DNA from: Anagrus nilaparvatae
Taxonomy: Eukaryota > Arthropoda > Insecta > Hymenoptera > Mymaridae
Length of the DNA stretch: 64,000 nucleotides
Direction: 5' to 3'
Assembly (NCBI GenBank): GCA_022575985.1
Contig: JAKSXM010000007.1
Location: 26,972,501-27,036,500 of the forward strand
Below the pieces are notes generated by a model that worked only from the letters and a program-made list of their open reading frames with translations, was not told where the DNA came from and ran no database searches. The stretch's first letter is position 1. The number at the start of each line of letters is the position of its first letter. Shown here piece after piece: positions 48,845-60,886 of the stretch. The translations under genes and the position numbers were made by a program.

Positions 48845-50030
48845 TTCTACCAATTATTCATAGTCAAAGTGAACAAAATTAAAACCACTGTAAGCAAATT
48901 TTTTCCAGTAATTGTTTTTATTCTAATAGTTGAATCAGTAGAATTTTATTAATATCAGTATTTAATACATTTGGTAACTGAAACATTAAGACTTTTATGA
49001 TATGATACACATTTATAGACGAATGGATTATAAAACAGTAATAAAAAATTTATACACTGAAAAAAAAATCCGTTCTCCGTAACCGGAAATTATTCGGACT
49101 TATGGAATTTTATTATGGTTATTATGAAAATTTTATACATTCCTATGATAACAAATGGAAATAGTTATCCAGTAGAAAATTATGTTCATTTTACAAAAGC
49201 TTCTGATTATTAGGATTGGATAGCAACAAATTCAGCAATTCATTTTTGAAAATTATCAAATAAATCACGTTAAATTTTGAAAAATTTGAAGAAGGTCATC
49301 TGGAAAATGTTATTACCGTATTTCAAAATAGGTTTAAAATTTTAACAAGGGGAGATTACTACTTTTGAGAAACCAAATTATAAACTTTAATTATGAGTGA
49401 GGTCAATACATTAAAAAATGAATCAAAAAATTATACCTATTCCAATGGGACTCCGGAGCAAATACAAGGCTTAATATTATTAAGATTGCTCACTCCGCCA
49501 CTGGGTGTTTCCGCGCAGCAAATTTTAAATGTTAAAAAAATTAAGATTTTGTAACCATATATTTATTTATAATAATTTTTTAATTAAGAACACGCTTTTC
49601 AGTATTTGGTACAAGAATATAAAAAAAAAATTAAAAATATTTATTTGTTTAAACAAATAGGACTTGTTAAATTTTTGAAACTTTTAAGTCAAGCCTGGTT
49701 CGCAGATCTGGGCATCTTGGATCAAAATTTTACTTGGCTCATATTGAAGATCATTCAATTGTAGGGGGAGGTATCGTGGGAAATTTTTCGCTAAACCTCT
49801 TGAATAATGAGTTACAGCTAATTATTTATAAAAAAAACTTTAAAATGCTCTAAAATTTATAAACAAATAGCTATAACTCATTACTAGACTGTGTCTTATT
49901 TTTTTTTTTTCGATATTTTTTGGCTCCCCCCATTTTTTTCGAATATTTTGGTCATAAAAAACACCCAGCTCCAAGGATTTTGATTTTTGATTTTTTTAAA
50001 ACTATTGAACCCTATTTAAAAACTAAAAAC
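48845..50030. other. Repeat fragments, no gene
   Basis: A CACTGAAAAAAAAATCCG element end at 49058. 49480-49985 is a diverged single arm of the palindrome FB6 that follows (GCTCACTCCGCCACTGGGTG, AGGGGGAGGTATCGTGGG, GGCTCCCCCCATTTTTTTCG). Confidence 0.6.
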
Positions 50031-51669
50031 CCTATTTAAGGATGCTCACTCAGCCACTGGGTGATTCTGCGTAGCGCATTTTGAAATTAAAATTTTTTAA
50101 TAATTTAGTTATTAATAATAATTTTTTAACAAAAAATTCAATGCTTTTCGGTATTTGGTACTAAAAAATTTAAAAAAAAAGATTGAAAATGATTATTTGC
50201 TCAAACAAAGATGACATGTGAAATTTTTTGTAAATGTTGGGTCATAAATACCTGAGATTCCAGATCTGTGAAACTTGGATTCAAATTTTGCTTAGCCTTA
50301 TTTGAAGATTATTCAATTCTAGGGGGAGGTGTCGTAGAAAATCAGTAATGAGTAGACTGTGTCTTATTTTTTTTTTCGATATTTTTTGGCTCCCCCCATT
50401 TTTTTCGAATATTTTGGTCATAAGAAACACCCAGCTCCAAGGATTTTGATTTTTGATTTTTTTAACCCATGCCGTTGGGCAGTTGAAGTTTCCCATTTAA
50501 ATAACATGGGAATTTCGAGGTTTTAGCTTTATAAATTTTTACAGAGGCCGCAATATGTTTTAAGAAGCTAGTTATTGCTGGAAAACATACTTTCATATGT
50601 TGTAAAGACATGAAAACCACCCTCCATTCATTCCAATGGGACTTCTGGGCCTAAATCGCAAATTAAGATGTGGGCTAAATCTTATAAATCAGGGTTTTTC
50701 GGTAATTTTCGATAAAACGCTGCAACCTCAAAAATTGACCAAAACACTTCTGGTAGGGCTACTTTTTTTTCTCTAAGTATCACCTTTCAAACGTCGTAAA
50801 CCGTGTATTTTTATAACTGATTTTCTCAGCACTATAGTCAATTAACCTACTGGTAATTTTTGACCCTAAATGACCAATTTTTAAATTTGTTTAAACTGCT
50901 GCCAAAATTGTAATTTTTGACAAAATTAAGTTTCACACGCCTAAAAAATTTTCTACAAGCTTCAAGTTTCCAAAAATTCTTTACTCGTCTGTTTTCTTGA
51001 AATAGTTTTTAAGATATCGCTTTTCAAAGATAATTATAAAAATTGACTTTTTCTTTAAACCCTAAAATTGGGACTCTGACTTTAAATTATCATCTCTGGT
51101 TAATAACTTATTGAAAAGCAGTGAATGAAGAATTTTTGAAAATTTGAAACTTGCAGACAATTTTTAAGACCAATAAAGCTCAATTTTGTCAAAAATTACA
51201 ATTTTGACAGCAATTTAAAAAAATTAAAAAATTGGTCATTTTTAGTCAAAAATTACCGTCAGGTTAATTGGCTATTATAGTGATGAGAGAATCAAAAAAA
51301 TGGGGGGAGCCAAAAAATATCGAAAAAAAAAAAATAAGACACAGTCTACTCATTACTGATTTTCTACGACACCTCCCCCTAGAATTGAATAATCTTCAAA
51401 TAAGGCTAAGCAAAATTTGAATCCAAGTTTCACAGATCTGGAATCTCAGGTATTTATGACCCAACATTTACAAAAAATTTCACATGTCATCTTTGTTTGA
51501 GCAAATAATCATTTTCAATCTTTTTTTTTAAATTTTTTAGTACCCAATACCGAAAAGCATTGAATTTTTTGTTAAAAAATTATTATTAATAACTAAATTA
51601 TTAAAAAATTTAATTTCAAAATGCGTTACGCAGAATCACCCAGTGGCTGAGTGAGCATCCTTAAATAGG
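50031..51669. mobile_element. Foldback element FB6 (CCTATTTAAGGATGCTCAC termini)
   Basis: The left arm 50031-50405 is almost perfectly inverse to 51282-51669, including GCTCACTCAGCCACTGGGTG, GGGGGAGGTGTCGTAGAAAA and GACTGTGTCTTATTTTTTTT. A second inner inverted repeat (50819-50884 versus 51225-51290) brackets the loop. No clear target duplication and no transposase. Confidence 0.83.
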
Positions 51670-52730
51670 GGTTTTTTGGTAAAATCTTCCATTATTATTA
51701 ATAAGCTACATTATGCAACTTCGCAAGTTAACCAAAATACTTCTGGTTGGTCTCGTGTTTAAAGCCTGCAAACATGACTTTTTAAACGCTAATTCTTTCA
51801 AAGTTCCAGAGTTGGCCTTTATAAACTTTCAATTATCTGTTTCCTTGATATATAAAGTCAGAGCCCTATTTTAAAGATTTTTTTTTTAAATAAATTTTTA
51901 TCATTATCTTTGTTGAAAAATAATTTGAAAAATATATTGAAAGAAAAGAAATAAATAAATGATTTTTGGAAAGCTTGCATAAATTTATTGAGACCTGTAT
52001 TTATCTCAATAACTGTCATTAACCCGCAATTTAAAAATTGGTTATTTTGAACTAAAAATGACCATTTTTTGATAAACGGGGGGTATTTATTTCAATATAC
52101 TAAACTAATTTATAAAATTATAACTTTATAGATTGTAATTTTATTTCCTAAAAGTATATAATATACTATACAACTAAAGCTGTCTCTGCTTGTCAATTTA
52201 TTGAAATGAGATTGAAAAAAAATATTTAATTTTTTATTTGTGTAAATATGTTTGTATTTTTATAAAATGATAAATAAAATGATTTGATATGGTATTCTCA
52301 TATAATTTTTTTTTTTTTCTTTGAATTTTATTAGAAATCATTAATTTTAATCATAAGTTAAATTAATGTTTTTAAAACTGTAATTAAATTCTGGATTAAC
52401 CAGTTTTGTATAAATTTTCAAAATTTTTGTAATTTTTTAAATTTGCATTTTTGGAAGCCAACTATTCCTTTTTCTTAAATTTAAAAAGTTTTTTTTCCTT
52501 CCTGTATAAAAATTGACGTTAATTGTATTTAATTGTTATATACTACCATTAAATTTACATAATATTTCTAAGAATATATTAAAGTCTGCTATCATTCACC
52601 ATTTCATTATAAAAATTCAATAAAATAAGAATATTTAAATAAAGATAAAAACAATCAGTTATAAAAATTTTTGGCCCCTAAAAATGAAAGTTTTAGATAA
52701 AAATTGTCTTTCTTTTTTTACTGGAATTGA
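51670..52730. other. AT-rich spacer upstream of the protease-homologue genes
   Basis: The first 150 bp resemble an FB6 inner segment (CCAAAATACTTCTGGTTGG versus CCAAAACACTTCTGGTAGG at 50742). The rest is plain AT-rich sequence without a supported gene. Confidence 0.45.
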
Positions 52731-52731
52731 T

Positions 52732-52762
52732 TATATAAAGTCTGTGTAAATATTAATCAGTC
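52732..52762 (+). promoter_or_regulatory. TATA box and TCAGTC initiator of protease-homologue gene 1
   Basis: TATATAAAG at 52732-52740 and TCAGTC at 52757-52762, 27 bp from TATA to the +1 A. TCAGT is the arthropod initiator consensus. Gene 2 has the same pair, giving a 5' leader of 20-31 nt in both. Confidence 0.75.
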
Positions 52763-52789
52763 ATAGTTAGTTTACAAGTGTTGAACATC

Positions 52790-55700
52790 ATGGAACTGAT
52801 TTCTTTAACTTTGATTTTTTTAAGTTTTATCAATATTGATAAAGTATTAGCTGGTGAGTTTAAGTTTGAATTTTTAAATATTATTTATATGAAAATATGA
52901 AATAAATAAATAAAAAATTTTCAAAATTATAATTTTAAACAATTTTTCTTAATATCATTTAGATGAATCCTCAAGAGATTTTTTGCCATTTGAGGTAAGT
53001 GTACTTAGGTATAAGTAATTTAAAATATTAACATTTTTTTTTAATAATTAATTTTTCAAGAACAGGCAACGATTAATAAAAAAAATTCTTGCAAAGCTGT
53101 TATTATATCAGAATCATGGTTGCTAACAACAGCACGCTGCTTTGACGAAAGCACTTTTCCGTAAGTTTTGCTCTTCACGATTGAAAACTTAAAATTTAAT
53201 TAATGGATCTCTTATGTTTACTTTATTGTTCTAAGGCAATATCTTTCATTTAATTTGGAATCTTATACTCAAAATTCGTAAGTTTACGTTAATAATATTT
53301 TTACTGGCAAACATTTTAATAAATTTTGAAATTAAATCTTATTTGTTTAGACCTGGAAATGGTTCTCCAAAAACAGATGATTATCTGAAAGAGGACTCAG
53401 ATGAAGTAAATGTTGTTACTGGTTCAGAAACTTCTTCAAAAAAATACAAAATTGAAAAAATAATTTCACATGATAAATACAACGCAACCAGTTTAGCAAA
53501 TGACATTTGTTTGGTTAAGGTAATTTATCTTACTTTTATATGATTAGATTTAAAAAATTTACTAATTTTTAAAGCATAATGTTGCAATTCTAAATTATCC
53601 TTACTATTACTTTATTATTTTGTCAAAATAAAGTAAAAAACCTATTTTATTTTCTTTTTGTTTGTGAAATTTTAAAATAAATTTTATAGGCTTTTTTATT
53701 ATTTAACTAAGAACACACACAAAGAAAAACATTATTTTAATAATTTTAGTAACATTTTATCATAGTTTACCACATTTTGAAACATTTTACATGAAAGCTA
53801 TTTTCAAGAAAAGTTGTTCAGAAATTTTTTGAATGTGCAATTGTTAAAATAATGCATATATGGACATTTTTACCAGAAGTTATAAGCTCTTTCTCCACTC
53901 ACTTAATAGAAGTGTATAATACTTGGCTTGAATAATACAATTGAACGCGATTAAGCAGAATTTTCCGACTATTTTTTGAAATTCTCACTAGAAAAAGCTC
54001 GACAAAAAGAAGAATTTAAAAATTTTTAGATTTCTTAGACTTGAAAAACGTGTTTTTTGACATGGGTAGATTTAAATGAAGTGAGGGCGATTTGTATGGT
54101 CGGGTCTTCAAAACTGCCCCAAAGTGTTTTTTTTCTGAAAGTACTACCAAAAATAAGTATCCAGCCCAATTTTTAGCCTCCCAGAGCGAAATCTCGATTT
54201 TTGGCAGCCATTTTAGTGTTTTTGACTGTCGTAAAAAATGTAAGAAAAATGAGGAAAAATGTAAGAAATTTTTTTTATTATTGCTGTAAAAAACTCCTTA
54301 AAATTTTCCTTAAACCTTACATTTTTTGGCGAAAAAAAAATTTCGATGGGACACTGCTTTTTAGGAGCTCTAGACAAAAAAATAGCAGCTTTTAAAACCT
54401 CATTTCTTACATATTTCAAATTTCCCGCCAAGTCACGTGACCAATTAAGAATCTGACCAAAAATTTGGATTCCGTGGAAAATTTTACATAAGGATATATA
54501 TTTTCATGTTTTTAAGAGCGTTTATGTTAAAGCAGCGAAATTTTCAATTAAAAGATTAAAATATCTCATTTTTTTAAGGAATTTTTTTATTTTTTAAATT
54601 ATACCAAATTATACCAAATTATTCAAAATTAATCAAAAAATTCTTTATTATTTCACTGTTTTAACATGAAAGCTCTTAAAAACATTAAAAGATATATCCT
54701 TATGTAAAATTTCCCCGTGGAATCCAAATTTTTGGTCAGATTTTTGATTGGTCACGTGACTTGGCGGGAAATTTGAAATTTGTAAAAATGAGGTTTTGAA
54801 AACTGCTATTTTTTTTGTCTAGAGCTCCCAAAAAGCAGTGTCCCATCAAAATTTTTTTTTCGACAAAAAAATATAAGGTTTAAGGAAAATTTTAAGCCTG
54901 GTTACAAGATTTTTCACTAATAGGCATTTGAGAAATCGACTTTTGACTCCGGAATCGGATAGCCAGGAAAATTTCCTATCCGGATCTAAAAGGAAAAAAT
55001 TTTTCATGCTAATGTGAGTTTTTTACAGCAATAATAAAAAAAATTATGACTCATTTTTCTTACATTTTTTACGACAGTCAAAAACACTCAAATGGCTGCC
55101 AAAAATTGAGATTTTGCTCTGGGAGGCTAAAAATTGGGCTGGTTACTTATTTTTGGTAGTACTTTCAGATAAAAACACTTTGGGGCAGTTATGAAGACCC
55201 GACCATACAAATCGCACTCACTTCATTTAAATCTACCCACATATAAGAGTGGAGAAAAATCAGTTGGCATCCATTGACAATTTCTTGTTCACGTTTTTTT
55301 TCGCATTCTTTAAAAAAGCATGGTGGTAAGCGTGTCTTGGCAAAAATTTTTAATTAATATAAGCCACGATTTTTGGTAAAAATGCTCATGCATATAAATT
55401 AATTGTATGTTCTATTAGGTGACAGAACCAATAATATTTAACGAATATCAACAAGCCATACCTTTAGCTACTGAACCACCAAAATCTAATGATATGATAC
55501 AAATTTACGAATATCGAGACGAATGGGCAGGATGCAAAAAGGTAATTTCAAAACAATTTCTAAAAATTGGAAAAACATTAGTTTTCATAACTATGTAATG
55601 GTTTTTAGGGTTCTTGTAACTACATAGCGGATTTTGCTAAAATTGGATATACACCGATTGAACCAAATGAAAAAAGTTGCATATTTAAATGTTCTGAATT

Positions 55701-55950
55701 ATATCCAGATCAACCAACTTGCAACTATTATAAAGAATTATATACACAAACAGAAGAGAAAAAAATATTTTGTGCATTTTCTGCCTTGATTGATGAAATT
55801 AAGTATAAACGTCGATCTTCAAGAGGTACTCCAGGTATTATCAATGGGAAATTAGCTGGAATTATATCATTTGGATATGAAATAATCCTTTTTACCAGAG
55901 TATACGATTATAAAGATTGGATAATAAATATTACTGGTCTTAAATTTTAG
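52790..55950 (+). CDS. Secreted catalytically dead S1 serine protease homologue 1 (seven exons)
   Basis: Exons 52790-52853, 52963-52994, 53066-53160, 53236-53277, 53351-53519, 55419-55541 and 55609-55950 give 288 aa. All introns are GT-AG and phases are consistent. Signal peptide 1-21 ends KVLA. There is no IVGG activation site. CKAVIISESWLLTTARC (41-57) aligns with the trypsin segment ending AAHC, so catalytic His is Arg56. NDICLVK keeps the Asp (Asp129). RGTPGIINGKLAGIISFG (from 247) aligns with GDSGGPLVNGKLVGIVSWG, so the Ser position is Gly248 and GDSGGP is lost. FTRVYDYKDWI matches the usual C-terminus. Extra Cys pair segment near CIFKCSELYPDQPTC. A trypsin fold without activity suggests binding, regulatory, venom or immune function, as in known SPHs. 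Intron 5 holds nested transposons. Tandem with gene 2. Confidence 0.85.
53861..55387. mobile_element. Older foldback element in intron 5, 9-bp target duplication
   Basis: Ends TGGACATTTTTACC and GGTAAAAATGCTC are inverse, flanked by ATGCATATA at 53852-53860 and 55388-55396. A 9-bp duplication would fit a Mutator-like origin. The right part (CATGGTGGTAAGCGTG, ACGTGAACAAGAAATTG) is related to FB1 at 3173-4652. Intron 5 of protease-homologue gene 2 has a partial copy from 59041. Confidence 0.65.
54064..55238. mobile_element. Nested palindromic foldback FB7 (GGGTAGATTTAAATG termini)
   Basis: 1175-bp near-perfect palindrome: GGGTAGATTTAAATGAAGTG... is inverse to the right end ...CACTTCATTTAAATCTACCC. 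It is flanked by ACAT at 54060-54063 and 55239-55242. The related sequence in gene 2 (59229-59258) shows the uninterrupted site TTTTTTGACATATAAGAGTG, proving the insertion. If the outer T/A belongs to the ends, the duplication is only CA. ORFs at 54092-54431 are repeat arms. Confidence 0.9.
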
Positions 55951-57745
55951 TATAATATAAAATTTTTAATAATATAAAAATTACAGTTAAGCATTTTTGA
56001 GCTACGGATGTAAGTTAAAGAGACAGATAGAATTAATTAAATAAATTAAAAAGATTTTCTAGAATACTTCAGTGTAATTTATTTTATACCAAATACAAAA
56101 ATATTTAAAAAAAAAAAACGTTTAGCTGATTCTTATCTGGGCAATGTATACGGGACTTGTTGACTTTTAATAGTTTCAACTCTGGACTACTGTCAAATAT
56201 CCAAAAGAATAACAAGTAGTATTTCATAAAGTGTTAGTACATTTAGCAAAATTATTTTTATTACCAGAATTAGAATTAGAAATTGAAGGGATTTTAAATT
56301 TTCCTTGCCCTAAAAATGGTGGTAATAATAAAAAACAACAACCATAAAAAAATTTTTCTGCTAACAATAATATGATATAGTTTTTATTATTTTACATTCA
56401 GTGTATTCGTTTATTTTTTTTTTTATAACTACATAATTATTTAAATTGCTTACATAAATTATTAAAATTGTCATTATTCTGCGAGTAATTACACACCAGT
56501 AAAATCGTGGTGGGGGAGAATGGAGTTTAGTTACTACCCGTTACCATAGATTTGTTATACTATATTTTATTGGGTCGCTGATCACGAATTTCAGAATTTT
56601 TTCTATAAGAAATTAGGACTACACCCTTGAATTTGCAAAAGAAATCCCCAAAAAGGAGAAGTTTTGATATATTCAAAGTTAAAATATCCAGATTTGGTCT
56701 TTACAGATTTTTAAAATCGCTAATCACGTATTTCGGGGTTTTGTCTACAAAATATTGGCGTTTTGCCTTTTAATTCGAAGAAATTACTCCTAAAATGGAC
56801 ACTCCGGTTCAAATACATAAAAAATACATTTTTTTAGGGGTTGCTATAAATTTAAGGGTAAGGCGTCAATTTTTCATAGACAAGATCCCCAAATTTGTGA
56901 TCAGCGACCCAAAAAAACCTATATGGACAAAAGCTTGATTTTCAAATAGAGAGTATATCAAAAATGAAACTTTTTAGAGGTAGATTTTGCAAATTTAAAG
57001 GTGTAGACCCAAATTTTCATAGAAGATACCCTGAAATTGGTTATCAGTGACCCAAAAAATCTTCACTGAAAAAAAATCTGGTTGCCAGTACCGGAATCCC
57101 GGTGTGGGTTTCTTATATTAACAAAAAAATTAGAACATTTTCGAAAAATTAGTAAATTTGCAAAAAAATTTGTAAATATTCGAAAAAAATCGTAAATTTA
57201 CTAAATTTAGTATATTAACAAAAAATTCGAGTATTCTCGATTTTTTTTTGTGAATTCGCAAGAAAAATTGATAATTTACAATTTTTATTAAAAAAAATTA
57301 CTATAAATAGTTGTAAATTTCCGAAAAATAGTTGCGAATTTACAACTTTTTTCGTAAAATCACGAAGAATTCTCGAATTTTTCGATAATATTTACGATTT
57401 TTATCGAATATTTACAAAATTTTTTGAAAATTCACTAATTTTTCGAAAAAATTCTATTTTTTTTGTAAATCTAAGAAAGTTACTTTTTACAGTGTACGAT
57501 ATTTTTTAACTAATTTCAAGTTGAATCTTTTTACACCAAAATTTCAGTATTTATCAAAATATTTATTCTAAGTATAATCTTATAAATTTTTATTAAATTT
57601 TATTTTTCACTACTTCTCGAATATCTATAAAAAATTTAGTTATTAATTAAGAATAAAATTATCATTCGCCAGATAACGTTTTCCCAAAATTTAATGAGAT
57701 AAAAATGACGCGATTATTTTTTACTTTATCATACAAACTTTTTAC
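55951..57745. other. Spacer between protease-homologue genes, repeat-rich
   Basis: TTAAATAAATTAAAAAG near 56036 may be the poly(A) signal of gene 1. 56570-57060 is a foldback-like repeat with GGGTCGCTGATCACGAATTT at 56572 and inverse copies (TTTGTGATCAGCGACCC near 56893). A CACTG-ended element follows. Confidence 0.55.
57063..57495. mobile_element. CACTG-ended MITE-like element
   Basis: Begins CACTGAAAAAAAATCTGG and ends ACTTTTTACAGTG. The interior is a degenerate series of GTAAATTTnCGAAAAA-like words in both orientations. Similar CACTGAAAAAAAA starts occur at 24305 and 49058. CACTG ends recall CACTA-type elements, but no 2-3-bp duplication is clear. Confidence 0.55.
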
Positions 57746-57782
57746 TATAAATATAAAGTTTTTATACAAGCTATGATCAGTC
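57746..57782 (+). promoter_or_regulatory. TATA box and TCAGTC initiator of protease-homologue gene 2
   Basis: TATAAATATAAAG at 57746-57758 and TCAGTC at 57777-57782, giving a start about 20 nt before the ATG. Same initiator as gene 1. Confidence 0.75.
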
Positions 57783-57798
57783 TTATTTAATTTTGAAC

Positions 57799-60700
57799 AT
57801 GATGAAGCAGTTCTTAGCGTTGCTTGTTTTTGGTTTTATTGGTAATAGTATCGTTGCTGGTGAGTTAATGAATATAGTTAATTAATATTAATTTTGAAAC
57901 TTATTTTCACATTGGAAATAATATTTACAATGTTTTTAAAGATGCAACACCAACAGATTATTTACCATATGAGGTAATCTAACTTATTTTATTAAGGATA
58001 AGTAAAATAAGCATTTAAAATTAATTAAACTTTTAAGTTTTTTTTTTATTTTAAATTTATTTTAAATTAAAATTTTATAGGCTACTGTGGAAAAAGAAGA
58101 AATATGTAAGGCTGTTATTATATCCGAATCATGGTTATTAACAGCTGCTGAATGTTTCGTCAAGAGAACTTATGCGTAAGCTTTTATTAAAGCTCTTGCA
58201 TTTTTTATCTAAAAACTTTATCTTTACGTTTTTATTTTTTAGACCAATACCTGTTCCTCAGTCATCAACGAATATTCAACATGCAAATCCTAATGATCTT
58301 AAACGTTTTAATTGGTAAGTTAAATTTATTTTATTTTTTAAAATATTAGCTTTAACATGGAAATTTTAATCAAATTTTGCATCTAATTTTCCAAGGCCTG
58401 AAATCGCTCCAGCAGAAATACAAATTAACTTGAAGGATACATTTGTTGTTACTGGCTCAGGATCTTTTTCAAAGAAATACAAAATTGAAAAAGTAATTAT
58501 TCATGATGAATTTAATAAAACGTGGGAAAATGACATAAGCTTAATTAAGGTAATTTTTTACAATTTTCAAATCTTTACTTAACTTTATTTATTTGATTTT
58601 GCTAACTTTAAAAAAAAATATACATATTTAGCTATAAAAATATATACCCTAAATGGCTCATGACTTGAAGCAAAAAAAAATTTCTTGATTTTTTATTACC
58701 GCGTAAAATTAGTTACCATTAACCAAAATAAAGAAAATTCCATTTTTTTGCAGAAGTGCATTTTTTTCAGTTTAACTTTAAATTAATCTGCTCGTACACA
58801 AAACATATGAAAATTACATTGCACCTTATGAGACTAGAAATTTTCGCTACAAAATTTTATCTATTTTAGGCGAGTATCTCAAAAGTAAATATTGCCGTGC
58901 AAATATTTACATTTAATTGTAAAATTGAGTTAATTTTTTAAGTAGTGAATGTTTAAATAATGAAAATATCAGTTAATTTTCACCTTTTAGAAGTAATTTT
59001 AGTTTTCACTTGCAACAGAATTTAAAAATATATAAAATTTGGGCATTTTTACCAGAAGTTATAAGCTCTTTCTCCACTCACTTAATAGACGTGTATAATA
59101 CACGGCTTAAATAATACAATTGACCGCGATTAATTTTCAGAATTTTCCGACTATTTTTTGAAATTTTTACAACAAAAAGCTCTACAAAAAGAAGAATTTA
59201 AAATTTTTTAGATATCTTAGACTTGAAAAACGTGTTTTTTGACATATAAGAGTGGAAAAATCTTTTTTGTCCGCCCGGGCGTAAAATGCAGGCGTAAAAT
59301 TTTTTGTGAAATTTCAGCACACGTTTTAAGCCCAGTAGGGCAAAAAATAGTGTAAACACCATGAGTGAAATACTGTAGACACTAGCGTGAACACATATCA
59401 CTCGTAGATACTTTTTATAGAATTTAAAATTAACGATAAGTATCGATAAAAAATATTTATTTAAATTTAATAATAATTTTATTGATAGATAACTCTGTAG
59501 TATTATTAGGATATCCACATATTTTTTAAGCATATTTTAATCAATTTTTGTCGGAAAAAGGAAATTAAAAAAAAAAAAGATTTGTTTAAATAAACAAAAA
59601 TTCAATGAAAAATTTTCGTATTATTTTTATATACTTAAAATAAAATTACAGAGAAAATAGTTTTAAAAAATAATAATTTTTTATCTAACATTAAATTTAA
59701 CATTTTATCAATTTTCTCGCTCCCCTATTTTTTTTTCTTATTAAGATATAATAAGAAAACCTCTTGGGAGCTTACGATGAATTATTCAAAGATTATTATC
59801 ATTCAAGTTAAGAGTAGTAAACTAAGCTAATGGGATTCAAAATTATTATTTCACGACCAAATTCAATCATAACTAAATGTCAAATTCTTATTCATAAAAA
59901 AAAAATTTAATTCTAGGGAAATAATATTCTTTAAAACTCTATGCCCTTGTTACTATACATTCAAAAAAAAAAAAAAAAATCGACATCTGATATCATATTT
60001 TTTTTTTTTTTTTAATGGTAATTTGGTATAAAAATAGGAATTTTATACAATTGGTAAAAATGAACTTCGTAAAGTAAAACTGGTCTTAATTGATTATAAG
60101 ACTCTAGTTAATCCAAATTAGCCCTGCAAACTCTACATGAATTCGAAAATCACTTTGCAGTAATGGGGATATGTACGGAGTTGCTCGCGGAGTTGTAAAA
60201 AAGTGCAATGATATGCTCTAGTACTTTTGAAACACTTAGCAATTTTTTTAAATTTAAAATTCAATTTAATAATGTACAAACAAGTGTTTATAGGTAACTT
60301 GATCTCTAAAGAGTACATAAATAAAATTTATTCAATTAATTTTTAAAATTTAAGAACTGCAGATATCAAAAATTAATTTTTGCGAAAAGTATTAATGAGA
60401 ATCTTTAAAAAATCGTTTTATTTTTCAGTTAACAGAACCAATCGTATTTGATGAATTCCAACAATCAATAACAATGATCGATGAGCCAATAAAACCAGAT
60501 CAAACGGTACAATTTTATGAATACCGAGATAAATGGGGAGGTTGCATAATGGTAAACAATAAAACTTTTACTTCTTTACTGTTTCATATTTTTATAATAT
60601 TTAAAAAAATAATTTTTATAATTTTTAGAATTCATGCAATTATATAATTGATACTAGAAAAATACGATATATACCAATTTCAGCAAATTTCTATGAAAAG

Positions 60701-60886
60701 GAAAAGAAAGTATTTTGTATAAACACTGAATTTTTTGATAATTTAATTTTTCCAAGGATTAGCTTAGTTGGGGGATCAGGTGTTATCAACGGAAAATTGG
60801 CAGGTATCAGTTATATGCCTGGCTGTTATACCCACATTTATTATTATAAAGATTGGATAAAAAATACAACAGGAATTACATTGTAA
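57799..60886 (+). CDS. Secreted catalytically dead S1 serine protease homologue 2 (seven exons)
   Basis: Exons 57799-57859, 57942-57973, 58081-58175, 58243-58314, 58396-58549, 60429-60551 and 60629-60886 give 264 aa; phases match gene 1. Starting at the second Met (57802) would lose one residue. The signal peptide ends SIVA. CKAVIISESWLLTAAEC (40-56) puts Glu55 at the catalytic His. NDISLIK keeps Asp133. VGGSGVINGKLAGI (from 226) has lost GDSGGP; Gly227 aligns with the nucleophile, although a shifted alignment could place Ser229 nearby. HIYYYKDWI is the C-terminus. Exon 7 is 28 codons shorter than in gene 1 and lacks the CIFKC...PTC segment. Exons 3 and 6 are identical in length (95 and 123 nt). 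The paralogues are well diverged, so the duplication is older than that of the VWD genes. Likely secreted pseudo-enzyme; target unknown. Confidence 0.84.
59041..59260. mobile_element. Partial copy of the older foldback in intron 5 of gene 2
   Basis: GGGCATTTTTACCAGAAGTT through GACATATAAGAGTGG matches 53862-54063 plus 55239-55254 of gene 1 at about 90%, without FB7. The right half of the element is missing. Flanks differ from gene 1, so it may be an independent insertion of the same family. Confidence 0.65.
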
